64,000 nucleotides of DNA, taken from NCBI GenBank assembly GCA_017792445.1, contig CP051232.1, positions 2,330,001 to 2,394,000 of the forward strand. The letters run 5' to 3'. Positions within the stretch are counted from its first letter, which is position 1; each line of letters opens with the position of its first letter. The translations under genes were made by a program, and so were the position numbers. The notes under the pieces are model-generated. The model had not been told where the DNA came from. It searched no databases and was given only the letters and a program-made list of their open reading frames with translations. The stretch comes from Maritimibacter sp. Its GTDB lineage: Bacteria; Pseudomonadota; Alphaproteobacteria; Rhodobacterales; Rhodobacteraceae. Shown piece by piece: positions 55,003 to 64,000 of this stretch.

Positions 55003-55545
55003 TTACACGCGGTAAGAACTGTAGAAACGGCTGGTGCCGTTTGCGACGCAGCCGGCCGAGCCGTCGAGCGTGCCTACGCCCACGACATGACCGATCGGAT
55101 TGGTTGGGTCTTCGTACCGGACGCATTCGGCCGGCTGACCGGTGGCCGGATCGACCGGACCGGTGGTGACGAAGCGGACGTAGCCGGGGTACCGTGCCGG
55201 CACGACTTCATCGAGGATCGCGTTCGCACCCGCCACACCCATGTGGGTGGTCGAGGGCGAACAGTAATCCGGCATCTCGCCATAGTAGAGTTCGATGCTC
55301 GCCGTCTCGGCGGGCGCGGTGAACGTGTGGGTCGTATCGCTGTTCTCGGAACTGCGTTCGACCTGCTCGGCGTATCCGGCGTCACGGAACGCCTGCGCCC
55401 AGGCTTCGAAGTTCGGCGCGTCCAGCAGGCACAGCCGAAGACCGAGGCGCATGTTGTCCTTGACCGCCTGCTCGAAGCTTTGCGGAACGGCGGGGCCGGC
55501 AAGCGCCAGCGATGTGATCAGTGCGGAAACGGCAAGACGCATCAT
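55003..55545 (-). CDS. Secreted four-cysteine protein of unknown function (paralogue 1)
   Basis: A 180-residue protein with a signal peptide (residues 1-22). Cysteines lie at 39, 95, 141 and 166. The motifs are [29 protein letters not shown] and [10 protein letters not shown]. The same order, and the same 25-residue spacing between the last two cysteines, is found in the neighbouring protein at 55555. The two are probably tandem paralogues that form two disulfides in the periplasm. It ends 17 bases before sucD. No named family was recognised. Confidence 0.7.
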   Translation of the reverse strand: MMRLAVSALITSLALAGPAVPQSFEQAVKDNMRLGLRLCLLDAPNFEAWAQAFRDAGYAEQVERSSENSDTTHTFTAPAETASIELYYGEMPDYCSPSTTHMGVAGANAILDEVVPARYPGYVRFVTTGPVDPATGQPAECVRYEDPTNPIGHVVGVGTLDGSAGCVANGTSRFYSSYRV

Positions 55546-55554
55546 CGAAAATCC

Positions 55555-56085
55555 CTACATGCTCAGAAGAATTGCGCTGGTGCCGTCCACATTGCATTCG
55601 CCGGAGTTTCCGGCGGCAGAGTAGTGGACCCAGATCAGCGATTGCGGTGCAAAAATCGAAAGGCCGTCACAGGGAGACGCCAGCCCGCGTTCGGGGTGGC
55701 CTTCCTGAACCATGCCGGGAAATAGGGTATCGGCGAGGCTGCGGCCCATTGCCATCGTGTCGTCCAGCGACACGTCCTGCGCCTGGAAAGAACAGTAATT
55801 CTCGTTCGGAGCGACCCAGCCGAAAATGCGGGGGCCGGTCACTTCGCTGACACCTTCGTCCATGCCGGGAACCAGCGTAAATCCGGCCTCTTCAAGAGCG
55901 GCCGGGATTTCTGAAGACGAGCGATAATTGCGCAGGCAGATCTCGCTTGCGATGCGCATCAGTTCCGCCGACGTGGGTTCGGCGACGGGCGTTGCGCCGG
56001 ATTGGCCGGACTTGCCCTGCGCGGCGGCGCCGGTTGCGGCCACCGCCAGCAGTGCGATGCCTAGCGATGCGGCCCGGACAGTTCG
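55555..56085 (-). CDS. Secreted four-cysteine protein of unknown function (paralogue 2); 5' end uncertain
   Basis: The frame encodes a signal-like core (SLGIALLAVAATGAAAQ) and a mature part of about 150 residues. Cysteines sit in EICLRNYR, NYCSFQAQ, ASPCDGLS and ECNVDGTS, in the same order as its neighbour at 55003. No in-frame ATG, GTG or TTG lies where a signal peptide should begin; the end given here is approximate. Its first codons overlap the end of the 111-residue gene (stop at 56061), so translation may be coupled and may use an unusual start such as the ATC at 56058. An assembly indel is also possible. Confidence 0.55.
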   Translation of the reverse strand, partial: RTVRAASLGIALLAVAATGAAAQGKSGQSGATPVAEPTSAELMRIASEICLRNYRSSSEIPAALEEAGFTLVPGMDEGVSEVTGPRIFGWVAPNENYCSFQAQDVSLDDTMAMGRSLADTLFPGMVQEGHPERGLASPCDGLSIFAPQSLIWVHYSAAGNSGECNVDGTSAILLSM

Positions 56086-56396
56086 TCCAGCAGACGCGTA
56101 ACCATCAGCGCGGTGCCCGCGATCACCATCGACCGCCCCACCGAAACGCCAAGATTGTCCGGCGCGACAAGGCTTACCCCGTCCCGCGATTTCCGGACCG
56201 CCCGTTGCAGCGCGTTCGACTGCTTCGAGTCGTCCATCGGCATCGGGTCCGGGATATTCAGCGCCTGCGGCTTGGTGCGCCACAGAAAGGCCCCCGCGGC
56301 CAGCAGCCCCGCGCCGATTGCCAGCGGCAACAGGCGCTTCGTTGCGGGCTCGGGAACCGAGATTGTCTTGGGCAGGGTCGGCATCTTCAATGTCAT
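56061..56396 (-). CDS. Small membrane protein between sucC and the secreted genes
   Basis: A 111-residue protein. A single hydrophobic helix lies at ~25-43 (LLPLAIGAGLLAAGAFLW), followed by a soluble part with GVSLVAPDNLGVSVGRSMVIAGTALMVTRLL and a further hydrophobic stretch near the end. A ggag site lies about 11 bases before the ATG at 56396. It belongs to the sucC-sucD run. No family was recognised. Confidence 0.6.
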   Translation of the reverse strand: MTLKMPTLPKTISVPEPATKRLLPLAIGAGLLAAGAFLWRTKPQALNIPDPMPMDDSKQSNALQRAVRKSRDGVSLVAPDNLGVSVGRSMVIAGTALMVTRLLDELSGPHR

Positions 56397-56489
56397 GGCA
56401 GTGCACTCCGTTTGACGAAGAACACGCCAGGGCCGCCGCGGGTTCCGCGGCGACGCCATGAAGCGTATGAAAGCCGACCCCGATCACGG

Positions 56490-57683
56490 TCAGCCCTTGA
56501 CCGCCTTCACGATCTTCTCGGCGCCGTCCTTCAGGTCGTCCGCCGCGATCACGTTCAGGCCAGAGTTCGCGATGATCTCCTTGCCCTTCTCGACGTTGGT
56601 GCCTTCAAGACGCACCACCAGCGGAACCTGCAGGCCGACTTCCTTCACCGCGGCGATCACGCCCTCGGCGATGACGTCGCAGCGCATGATGCCGCCGAAG
56701 ATGTTCACGAGGATGCCCTTCACGTTCTCATCCGAGGTGATGATTTTGAACGCTTCGGTCACTTTCTCTTTCGTGGCGCCGCCGCCGACGTCGAGGAAGT
56801 TCGCGGGCTCTGCGCCGTACAGCTTGATGATGTCCATGGTGGCCATCGCCAGACCGGCGCCGTTCACCATGCAGCCGATCTCGCCGTCGAGCGCGATGTA
56901 GTTCAGGTCGTACTTCGAGGCCGCCAGTTCCTTGGGGTCCTCTTCGGTCTCGTCGCGCAGGTTGGCGACGTCGCCCTGCCGGTACATGGCGTTGCCGTCG
57001 AAGCCCAGCTTGGCGTCGAGCACCTTCAGGTTGCCGCCCGGCATCAGGATCAGCGGGTTGATTTCCAGCATCTCCATGTCCTTCTCGACGAAGGCCTTGT
57101 AGAGCTGACCCATCAGCTTGACGCACTGCTTCATCGCAGCGCCTTCCAGACCCAGCGAGAACGCGACGCGGCGGCCGTGGAACGGCTGGTAGCCGGTGGC
57201 CGGGTCGACGCTGAAGGACAGGATTTTCTCGGGGGTCGAGGCGGCGACCTCTTCGATGTCCATCCCGCCCTCGGTCGAGCAGACGAACGAGATGCGGCTG
57301 GTCTGGCGGTCAACCAGCAGCGCGAGGTACAGTTCGCGCTCGATGTCCGAGCCGTCTTCGATGTAGATGCGGTTGACCTGCTTGCCGGCCGGGCCGGTCT
57401 GGTGCGTGACCAGCGTCTTGCCCAGCATCTTCTTGGCTTCGTCAGCCGCTTCTTCGACCGACTTCGCAAGGCGGACGCCGCCCTTTTCGCCGGCCTCGGC
57501 CTCTTTGAAAGAGCCCTTGCCGCGGCCGCCGGCGTGGATCTGCGCCTTGACCACCCAGAGCGGACCGTCCAGTTCGCCCGCAGCGGTCTTGGCGTCGGCG
57601 GCGTTCAGGACGACGCGGCCGTCCGAAACGGGGCAGCCGTATTCGCGCAGCAGCGCCTTCGCCTGGTATTCGTGGATGTTCAT
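56490..57683 (-). CDS. sucC: Succinate--CoA ligase (ADP-forming), beta subunit
   Basis: A 397-residue protein of the normal length with an ATP-grasp domain. The N-terminus [19 protein letters not shown] is the family signature. [16 protein letters not shown] is the nucleotide loop, LEINPLIL and [18 protein letters not shown] are further motifs, and [15 protein letters not shown] is the CoA/phosphate loop. It forms the enzyme with SucD. It is the first gene of the suc block; a probable operator at 57804-57838 lies 121 bases before its start. Confidence 0.96.
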   Translation of the reverse strand: MNIHEYQAKALLREYGCPVSDGRVVLNAADAKTAAGELDGPLWVVKAQIHAGGRGKGSFKEAEAGEKGGVRLAKSVEEAADEAKKMLGKTLVTHQTGPAGKQVNRIYIEDGSDIERELYLALLVDRQTSRISFVCSTEGGMDIEEVAASTPEKILSFSVDPATGYQPFHGRRVAFSLGLEGAAMKQCVKLMGQLYKAFVEKDMEMLEINPLILMPGGNLKVLDAKLGFDGNAMYRQGDVANLRDETEEDPKELAASKYDLNYIALDGEIGCMVNGAGLAMATMDIIKLYGAEPANFLDVGGGATKEKVTEAFKIITSDENVKGILVNIFGGIMRCDVIAEGVIAAVKEVGLQVPLVVRLEGTNVEKGKEIIANSGLNVIAADDLKDGAEKIVKAVKG

Positions 57684-57803
57684 GAAGCTTTTCCTCGCTC
57701 GTGAAGTCGGGGATCGTGAAGTCGCACCTTCAATGGCACGATATACATGCCGGCTTAAACAGGTTTTAAACCTGATTGCGCGAACGTCCGCCATTTTTCC
57801 GTT

Positions 57804-57838
57804 TTTGTGATCACACGCGGAAAACGTGTGATCACAAA
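57804..57838. promoter_or_regulatory. Tandem TGTGATCACA palindromes, candidate operator of the suc genes
   Basis: TGTGATCACA occurs at 57806-57815 and 57827-57836, with centres 21 bp apart (two helical turns). The two are embedded in 14-base perfect inverted arms with a seven-base loop. Each palindrome fits a symmetrical dimer site, as for GntR- or FadR-like regulators. On neither strand does a T tract follow, so it is not a standard terminator. It lies between the end of the gene at 57890 and the start of sucC. Confidence 0.65.
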
Positions 57839-57889
57839 CCCGCATATCCTTACGGCGTTGGGAGAATCAATCGCGCTCCGTTAGCGTGA

Positions 57890-59080
57890 TCAGTTCAGAA
57901 ACACGACGAACATTACGGTGTCGCCACGTGCCAGCCGCGAGAAATCCAGCCAGTTGTCACGGCTCAGGCGGGGGCCTTCCTCGGCATAGCGCATCAGCCC
58001 CACACCGTGAACCCATTCGGCGATATCGACCGGAACCGGATCCTCGAACATGGTCTTCAGGTTCAGACCGGCGCCCTGACGAAGCCGCCAATAGGGGATC
58101 AGCAACTCGCCGTTCAGCATCTTCTCGGCATCGTCCAGCACAGCCAGCCAGCGAGCTCCGGTGCCGGCGGGAACCTCGAGCCCGAGACCCTGCTGCTGCA
58201 GATCGTTCGGAACCCACTCGCCATTGTTGTCGGTCTCGGCGGCGACGCGGGTCCAGAACACGCGGTTCTGGGCGATCATTCCCAGCAAGTGCTCGCGCGC
58301 GGCACGGGTGTGCGCAGCGTCCGGTTGTTGGCGAAGCGACAGGTAGACCGAGGCGATGCGATCGACCTGCTGGCCGAACTGCATATCCATCGCGTTGACA
58401 TAGGGGGTGTCCGCCGCCAGCGCATCCATCTGCGCCGACGCCTCGCCGATCCGCCTGATCTGTTCTGTCGGATCGAAGGCCATGACCAGTTCTGAGAACG
58501 CGGCCAGCAGATGCGTATAGGCGGCCAGCCACGCGGCGTCGGAAGTATCGAACACCAGCGGCGGGATGCGATCTTCGTCCATGCCACGACCGGTCAGCGC
58601 GCGTCCGGCGACGTTGACCAGACCCTCGCCCTCGTCGCGGGTGCCGTTCATGTTGATGTCGAACCACAACTCGCCCAGCCGGATCGGCAGCGAGACCTCA
58701 TCGTCGTCTCCGATGGTCAGAAGCGGTGCGCGGGCCGCCTCCATGTCCAGGGCCACCTGCGCGAACAGTGCGCGGACGGCTTCCGGCTCGAACGGTTCGG
58801 GCGAGGGGTTGGGCGGAACCGGAAGACGCAGCACGGGCAGCTCGGTGCGCGCAGCGTTGAACCCCATGCGCCAGCGGGTCTGCAACGTCACCTCTATCGC
58901 GCGCAGGAACCGCACCGAGCCAAGCGCGAAGCGTTCGGTGGCGTCGGGGTCGGGCAGTGCGGCAAGATAGCTTTCGGTGGGCGCAAATCCCTCGTCGCGC
59001 AGCCGGTCGGTGATCTCGGTCACCTGCGCGGCGGCGGGCAGGGCGGAAATCGCAAGGAATGCCAGGATGATGCGAAACAT
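57890..59080 (-). CDS. Secreted protein of unknown function upstream of sucC
   Basis: A 396-residue protein with a signal peptide (MFRIILAFLAISALPAAA). The mature part is mostly helical. It includes LPIRLGELWFDINMNGTRDEGEGLVNVAGRAL, in which DINMNGTRDEGE looks like a calcium-binding EF-hand-like loop, and long helices (AYTHLLAAFSELVMAFDPTEQIRRIGEA). It is conserved enough in pattern to be a real gene but not recognised as a named family. The start at 59080 is chosen because it opens the signal peptide; upstream in-frame ATGs give no signal. Confidence 0.7.
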   Translation of the reverse strand: MFRIILAFLAISALPAAAQVTEITDRLRDEGFAPTESYLAALPDPDATERFALGSVRFLRAIEVTLQTRWRMGFNAARTELPVLRLPVPPNPSPEPFEPEAVRALFAQVALDMEAARAPLLTIGDDDEVSLPIRLGELWFDINMNGTRDEGEGLVNVAGRALTGRGMDEDRIPPLVFDTSDAAWLAAYTHLLAAFSELVMAFDPTEQIRRIGEASAQMDALAADTPYVNAMDMQFGQQVDRIASVYLSLRQQPDAAHTRAAREHLLGMIAQNRVFWTRVAAETDNNGEWVPNDLQQQGLGLEVPAGTGARWLAVLDDAEKMLNGELLIPYWRLRQGAGLNLKTMFEDPVPVDIAEWVHGVGLMRYAEEGPRLSRDNWLDFSRLARGDTVMFVVFLN

Positions 59081-59223
59081 GGGGCTGTCCAATCCGTTGT
59101 CCGTCTCTAGAAACGCGTCCAGCATAGCACACCGAAGGCGATTGCGCGCCGTGCGTTGACCGGGCCGGGCTGCGCGTTCTATCCCGTGACGTGCACAGTC
59201 AGCCACACGGGAAGCAGGCCGGC

Positions 59224-60477
59224 ATGTTCAAGTGGATCTTCGCGGCGGTCCTTCTGGTCGGCGGCGCTGTCGGCGCCTTCTACATGTTCGTGCACCCGCC
59301 GGTCCGGCTGATGACGCCGCCTTTGGTCTACGAGTACGAAGGCGAGACGATCCTTGCCACCTTGCCCGAGCAGGCGCTGGACGGCCGCATCGACATCTTC
59401 TACGCAACCAACCGCTTTCCGATCGGGCTGGGCGAGGCGCAGACCTACACGATCGCGCCGGACCGGACCTTGCGGGCCGGGTCTGCAACCCTGCGGATCG
59501 GAGACGAGACCACGACGCTTGAGCAGATCCGCGCATGGACGACGCAAGCGGAAGGGGACGCGCGGCCTTACCTGCATCTTGAGGCTTTGAACGAAAAAGC
59601 GGTGCTGCCCGACAGCGGTGATCCGGATGCGGCAGCGCGAGAATGGTTCGCAGCCATCGACGCCGCGATGCAGGTGCGGCAGACGAAGAACATCCTGATC
59701 TTCGTTCATGGCGCGAATACCACGCTGGAACGCGCGGCCGGCCATGCCTCGCAGCTACAGCACTATTCCGGCGATGCCGCGGTGGTGGTGCTGTTCACTT
59801 GGCCCACCGCCGAGAACTTCCTGTTCTATCTTCGCGACATCAAACGCGCGTCTGCCAGCGCCCCTCATCTGGCTCGGCTGATCTCGCTGCTTGCGGACAA
59901 TACAGTGGCCGAGAAAATCGACCTGTTCTCGTACAGCTCCGGCGGGACGGTGGCCAGCAGCGGCCTTGCGCTTCTGGCCGAGGAAGACCCGGAGGGCGCG
60001 GGCCGGTTGGGCGAGGTCGTACATATCGCGCCCGACGCCTCTTTGCGGCTGTTCGTCGAAGAGCTTCGCCTTTACGCGCCGCTGGCCGACAGGGTCACGA
60101 CATTCCTGAACCTCGCCGACAGCGCGCTGCGGCTGGCGAACATCATGACGGGCGAGTCCCGCGCGGGGCGGCCCGACGTGCGCAAGCTAAGCGAAGAAGA
60201 CACGCAGTTCGCGCTGGAGGCTGCCCTGTCCCACGAACTGCAGGTGGTGCAGATCACCCCGCGCAGCATGCCGGATGTCGCGCGGACCTCGCACACCTAC
60301 TGGTACGACAATCAGTGGGTCAGCAACGACCTGATCCTGACGCTTGCCTTGGATCTGTCGCCCGAGGCGCGGGGGCTGGACCCTCATGTGGCCGAAGCCG
60401 GTGCGCCGTTCTGGACCTTTCCCGAGGACTACGCCGACCGTATTCGCCGCGGGCTTGAGGCGCTGAAGCGGGACTAG
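59224..60477 (+). CDS. Alpha/beta hydrolase of the DUF900 type, membrane-anchored
   Basis: A 417-residue protein. An N-terminal helix (residues ~5-24, [20 protein letters not shown]) anchors it. The oxyanion-type box is [10 protein letters not shown], with the nucleophile Ser in [14 protein letters not shown]. Further in comes [28 protein letters not shown], where the last part probably supplies the catalytic His. These features match DUF900 hydrolases (esterase-like) of unknown substrate. The ATG at 59224 is chosen; a GTG at 59191 is in frame. The gene overlaps the convergent lipase-like gene by four bases at its end. Confidence 0.75.
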   Translation: MFKWIFAAVLLVGGAVGAFYMFVHPPVRLMTPPLVYEYEGETILATLPEQALDGRIDIFYATNRFPIGLGEAQTYTIAPDRTLRAGSATLRIGDETTTLEQIRAWTTQAEGDARPYLHLEALNEKAVLPDSGDPDAAAREWFAAIDAAMQVRQTKNILIFVHGANTTLERAAGHASQLQHYSGDAAVVVLFTWPTAENFLFYLRDIKRASASAPHLARLISLLADNTVAEKIDLFSYSSGGTVASSGLALLAEEDPEGAGRLGEVVHIAPDASLRLFVEELRLYAPLADRVTTFLNLADSALRLANIMTGESRAGRPDVRKLSEEDTQFALEAALSHELQVVQITPRSMPDVARTSHTYWYDNQWVSNDLILTLALDLSPEARGLDPHVAEAGAPFWTFPEDYADRIRRGLEALKRD

Positions 60478-61259
60478 CGGTCTTCGTCCTGAACGTGCCG
60501 GGCGATGCGCCGCATCAGCTCGGGCCACGTCAGGTCGTGGTCGAACGCGCCGGTCCGAAGGAAGATGATCGCCTGCGCGATGACCAGCGGATTGTTCATC
60601 ATGAAGGTGTGGGTCGTCGGCAGAACGATGTGATCGGCCATGCCTTCGACCTTGGTGCTTTCGACCGAAACGGTGCCATCGTCCGGCCCCGGGATCATCG
60701 GCGAGAACACCGGGTTGACCGAGACGTTGCCGGCGATCACGCCGAGATCGAAGTCGACGGGCGGCAGAAGATTGACGATGCCTTCGGTGCCCAGCTGGCT
60801 TCCGGCAGGACCGGTCAGATACTCGAACAGTTTCTGCCCAAGCAGCTTGTCGACCACTTCCGAGCCTTGGTTGGGGGGCGCCAGCATGACGGCGCGGTGG
60901 AAGGACGGCAGGTCTTTGATCGCAAGATACGCCCGCAGGATGATGCCGCCCATCGAGTGCGTGATGAAGTTGATCGGCCGGTCGCCGCAGTCTTCGATGG
61001 CGTGTTCGACATAGTCCAGAAGATCCCGGATGTCGCCATCGCGCGAGGGATAGCCGCGGTTCACGACGTAGAAGTCCGCGGCCTCCAGCATTTCTTCCGT
61101 CACCGTCAGGGACACGTCAGAGCGACCGAGACCGTGCAGCAGGATCAGACATTCGCCGTCGCCCTGCGCGGCGGCGGGCGATGCCAGTGCTGCAACGCAA
61201 AACGCCGCCATGCGCAGGCTGCGCTTGGCGGCGTTTGCAAGGGATCGGCTGGAAGACAT
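60474..61259 (-). CDS. Secreted alpha/beta hydrolase, lipase-like
   Basis: A 261-residue protein with a signal peptide (to about residue 32, SPAAAQ). The oxyanion box is [11 protein letters not shown], the nucleophile elbow [15 protein letters not shown] (GxSxG-like THSMGG) and the His lies in [10 protein letters not shown]. These are typical of periplasmic triacylglycerol lipase or thioesterase-like hydrolases. The start at 61259 opens [20 protein letters not shown]. Its stop overlaps the convergent DUF900 hydrolase. Substrate unknown. Confidence 0.78.
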   Translation of the reverse strand: MSSSRSLANAAKRSLRMAAFCVAALASPAAAQGDGECLILLHGLGRSDVSLTVTEEMLEAADFYVVNRGYPSRDGDIRDLLDYVEHAIEDCGDRPINFITHSMGGIILRAYLAIKDLPSFHRAVMLAPPNQGSEVVDKLLGQKLFEYLTGPAGSQLGTEGIVNLLPPVDFDLGVIAGNVSVNPVFSPMIPGPDDGTVSVESTKVEGMADHIVLPTTHTFMMNNPLVIAQAIIFLRTGAFDHDLTWPELMRRIARHVQDEDR

Positions 61260-61323
61260 CTTCCGGATCCTTCTTGGGGTATCCGGGTGCCGCCGGTCAG
61301 CGGCGCCCGGACACGTCCTGTTC

Positions 61324-63214
<1,891 letters not shown>

Positions 63215-63234
63215 TCCCGCGCCCCGCCCGAGGC

Positions 63235-63549
63235 TCACAGCCGGATGCCGGCCGGTGTCAGTTCTTCGTCCAGCCGTTCGAAGGATTGGCCAGAGGCGAC
63301 AAGGCAGGTCAGGCCGTTCGGCATGGTGACCGTGATGGTCCAGGTGCCGGTTTCGGTGGATGCGAAAACCTCGACCACCGAGTTGTTGGCGCCCATACCC
63401 ATCGACTGCCGGCTTTCGCCATAGCCTTCTGCAAGGCGGTCGACGACGGTTTCGCGATCCGCGCAATTGCGGCCCTGGCCGAACGCCTGACCCGCAACAA
63501 GGACACAGGCACCGACACCAAGAGAGAGGGCGAGAAACGAGTGTTTCAT
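63235..63549 (-). CDS. Small secreted protein of unknown function
   Basis: A 104-residue protein with a signal peptide (residues 1-29, ending GQAFG before QG). The mature part has two cysteines (GRNCADRETVVDRLAEGYGESRQ and GLTCLVASGQ), likely one disulfide, and a strand-rich core (NSVVEVFASTETGTWTITVTMP). Convergent with the TauE-like gene (20 bases between stops). No family was recognised. Confidence 0.7.
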   Translation of the reverse strand: MKHSFLALSLGVGACVLVAGQAFGQGRNCADRETVVDRLAEGYGESRQSMGMGANNSVVEVFASTETGTWTITVTMPNGLTCLVASGQSFERLDEELTPAGIRL

Positions 63550-63866
63550 TTGTCTTTCCCTTTTTCTGTCAGGCGCATCCGTCCTTGCCTGCCAAGCGGC
63601 GGGCGGTCGCACCTTCGAACCAAAACATGCCAGCCGTCGCTTCCGCGTTCTGCCGGAGACCGTCTGCACGGCCCTTCCCCTGACGAGTGGCGTGACCTCA
63701 AGGTGCTGCGAACTGGCCAAAAAATGGTTAACGGCTCGGCCGTCAAACGCGTCAAAATCGCAAGTTTTTGAAAACTATCGCTATTCTGCGCTGCGGCAAA
63801 ACAAACCTTGCCACACGCTGCGGGTCGTGATCGTTTTCCGGGCGTAGCTAGAGGAGAGCGAGAATC
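63550..63866. other. 317-base intergenic region
   Basis: No gene is supported in this stretch. It holds the upstream regions of the secreted protein (minus strand) and of the CoA-ester lyase (plus strand). The part from about 63715 to 63800 is distinctly AT-richer (aaaaaatggttaac, aagtttttgaaaac) and is the likely promoter region of the lyase. A ribosome binding site gaggaga lies at 63851-63857. Confidence 0.5.
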
Positions 63867-64000
63867 ATGACGGAAACCACGAAACCCTATCGTTCCGTCC
63901 TGTATATTCCCGGCTCGAAGGACCGTGCGCTGGACAAGGCGCGCACGCTTGCCGCCGACGCGATCATCTTCGATCTCGAAGACGCCGTTGCCGCCGATGA
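63867..64000 (+). CDS. mcl2: CoA-ester lyase of the HpcH/HpaI family, 5' part (runs off the right edge)
   Basis: An ATG at 63867 with gaggaga at 63851 opens a frame that continues to the edge. The N-terminus reads PYRSVLYIPGSKDRALDKAR and then ADAIIFDLEDAVAADE. SVLYIPGS is the usual start of citrate lyase beta / malyl-CoA lyase-like proteins, and DLEDAV is the metal-binding strand. The form with this opening in Rhodobacterales is the (3S)-malyl-CoA thioesterase (Mcl2) type, while malyl-CoA lyase (Mcl1) begins differently; that is from memory. It lies 1.6 kb from mdh. Confident on family, less on the exact enzyme. Confidence 0.75.
   Translation, partial: MTETTKPYRSVLYIPGSKDRALDKARTLAADAIIFDLEDAVAAD

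Noticed and set aside
57804-57838. The palindrome pair as a rho-independent terminator of the gene at 57890
   Set aside because: On the minus strand the stem is followed by AAACGGAAAAA rather than a U tract. The phased internal palindromes are better explained as an operator.
61282-61311. Imperfect 12-base stem after mdh as a certain terminator
   Set aside because: It has one mismatch on the minus strand and no U tract, so it is mentioned only as possible with mdh.

Overview
The window is a 64 kb stretch of GC-rich chromosome from an alphaproteobacterium, most likely a member of the Rhodobacterales (Roseobacter/Rhodobacter lineage). This rests on several things. There is a divergent regB / senC-regA redox cluster, and ethylmalonyl-CoA pathway genes (ccrA, ecm and a malyl-CoA lyase/thioesterase-type gene). 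The malate dehydrogenase and 2-oxoglutarate dehydrogenase genes form a long same-strand block with succinyl-CoA ligase. A LuxI/LuxR pair of roseobacter type, Hint-domain secreted proteins and a LexA box of the GTTC-N7-GTTC class are also present. Nothing seen suggests a prophage, integrative element, insertion sequence, CRISPR array, rRNA or tRNA; this is ordinary core chromosome with a few accessory patches.

Layout. 1-12.5 kb: a partial CHAD protein at the left edge, small secreted and stress proteins, a beta-helix protein, hemerythrin plus sugar isomerase, a CBS protein, a HAD phosphatase, dapD, a LOG-family hydrolase, a CAP-domain protein and rlmN. 12.7-24.1 kb: a PAS protein, the RegB/SenC/RegA redox system, gshA, rsmE/ubiA, and a large OmpA-like protein with an acidic tail. 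24.1-34 kb: an SDR and a RecD-like helicase in one operon, a quorum-sensing cluster (small 62-residue gene, luxR, luxI), ccrA, an acyltransferase, a bacterioferritin-like protein and ecm. 34-45.7 kb: two Hint-domain proteins, dapE, a DUF2064 protein, rnr, a lytic transglycosylase, and a shortened, LexA-controlled dnaE2. 45.7-62.3 kb, almost all on the minus strand: mdh, sucC, sucD, sucA, odhB and lpdA, interleaved with small secreted or membrane proteins of unknown function. The right edge carries a TauE/SafE permease, a small secreted protein and the start of a CoA-ester lyase.

How it fits together. The central-carbon block makes the 2-oxoglutarate-to-succinate limb of the TCA cycle plus malate dehydrogenase. 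ccrA and ecm carry two consecutive stages of the ethylmalonyl-CoA route for acetate assimilation, and the lyase/thioesterase gene at the right edge acts at its malyl-CoA end. RegB/RegA would tie respiration to redox state. The points most worth a second look are: a tandem TGTGATCACA palindrome pair in front of sucC, with centres exactly 21 bp apart; a family of secreted four-cysteine proteins inserted between sucC and sucD, one of which has no usable standard start codon; a dispersed two-module repeat family at gene 3' ends; a dnaE2 that has lost its C-terminal OB domain; a Hint domain without its cysteine nucleophile; and a bacterioferritin without the haem-ligating methionine.
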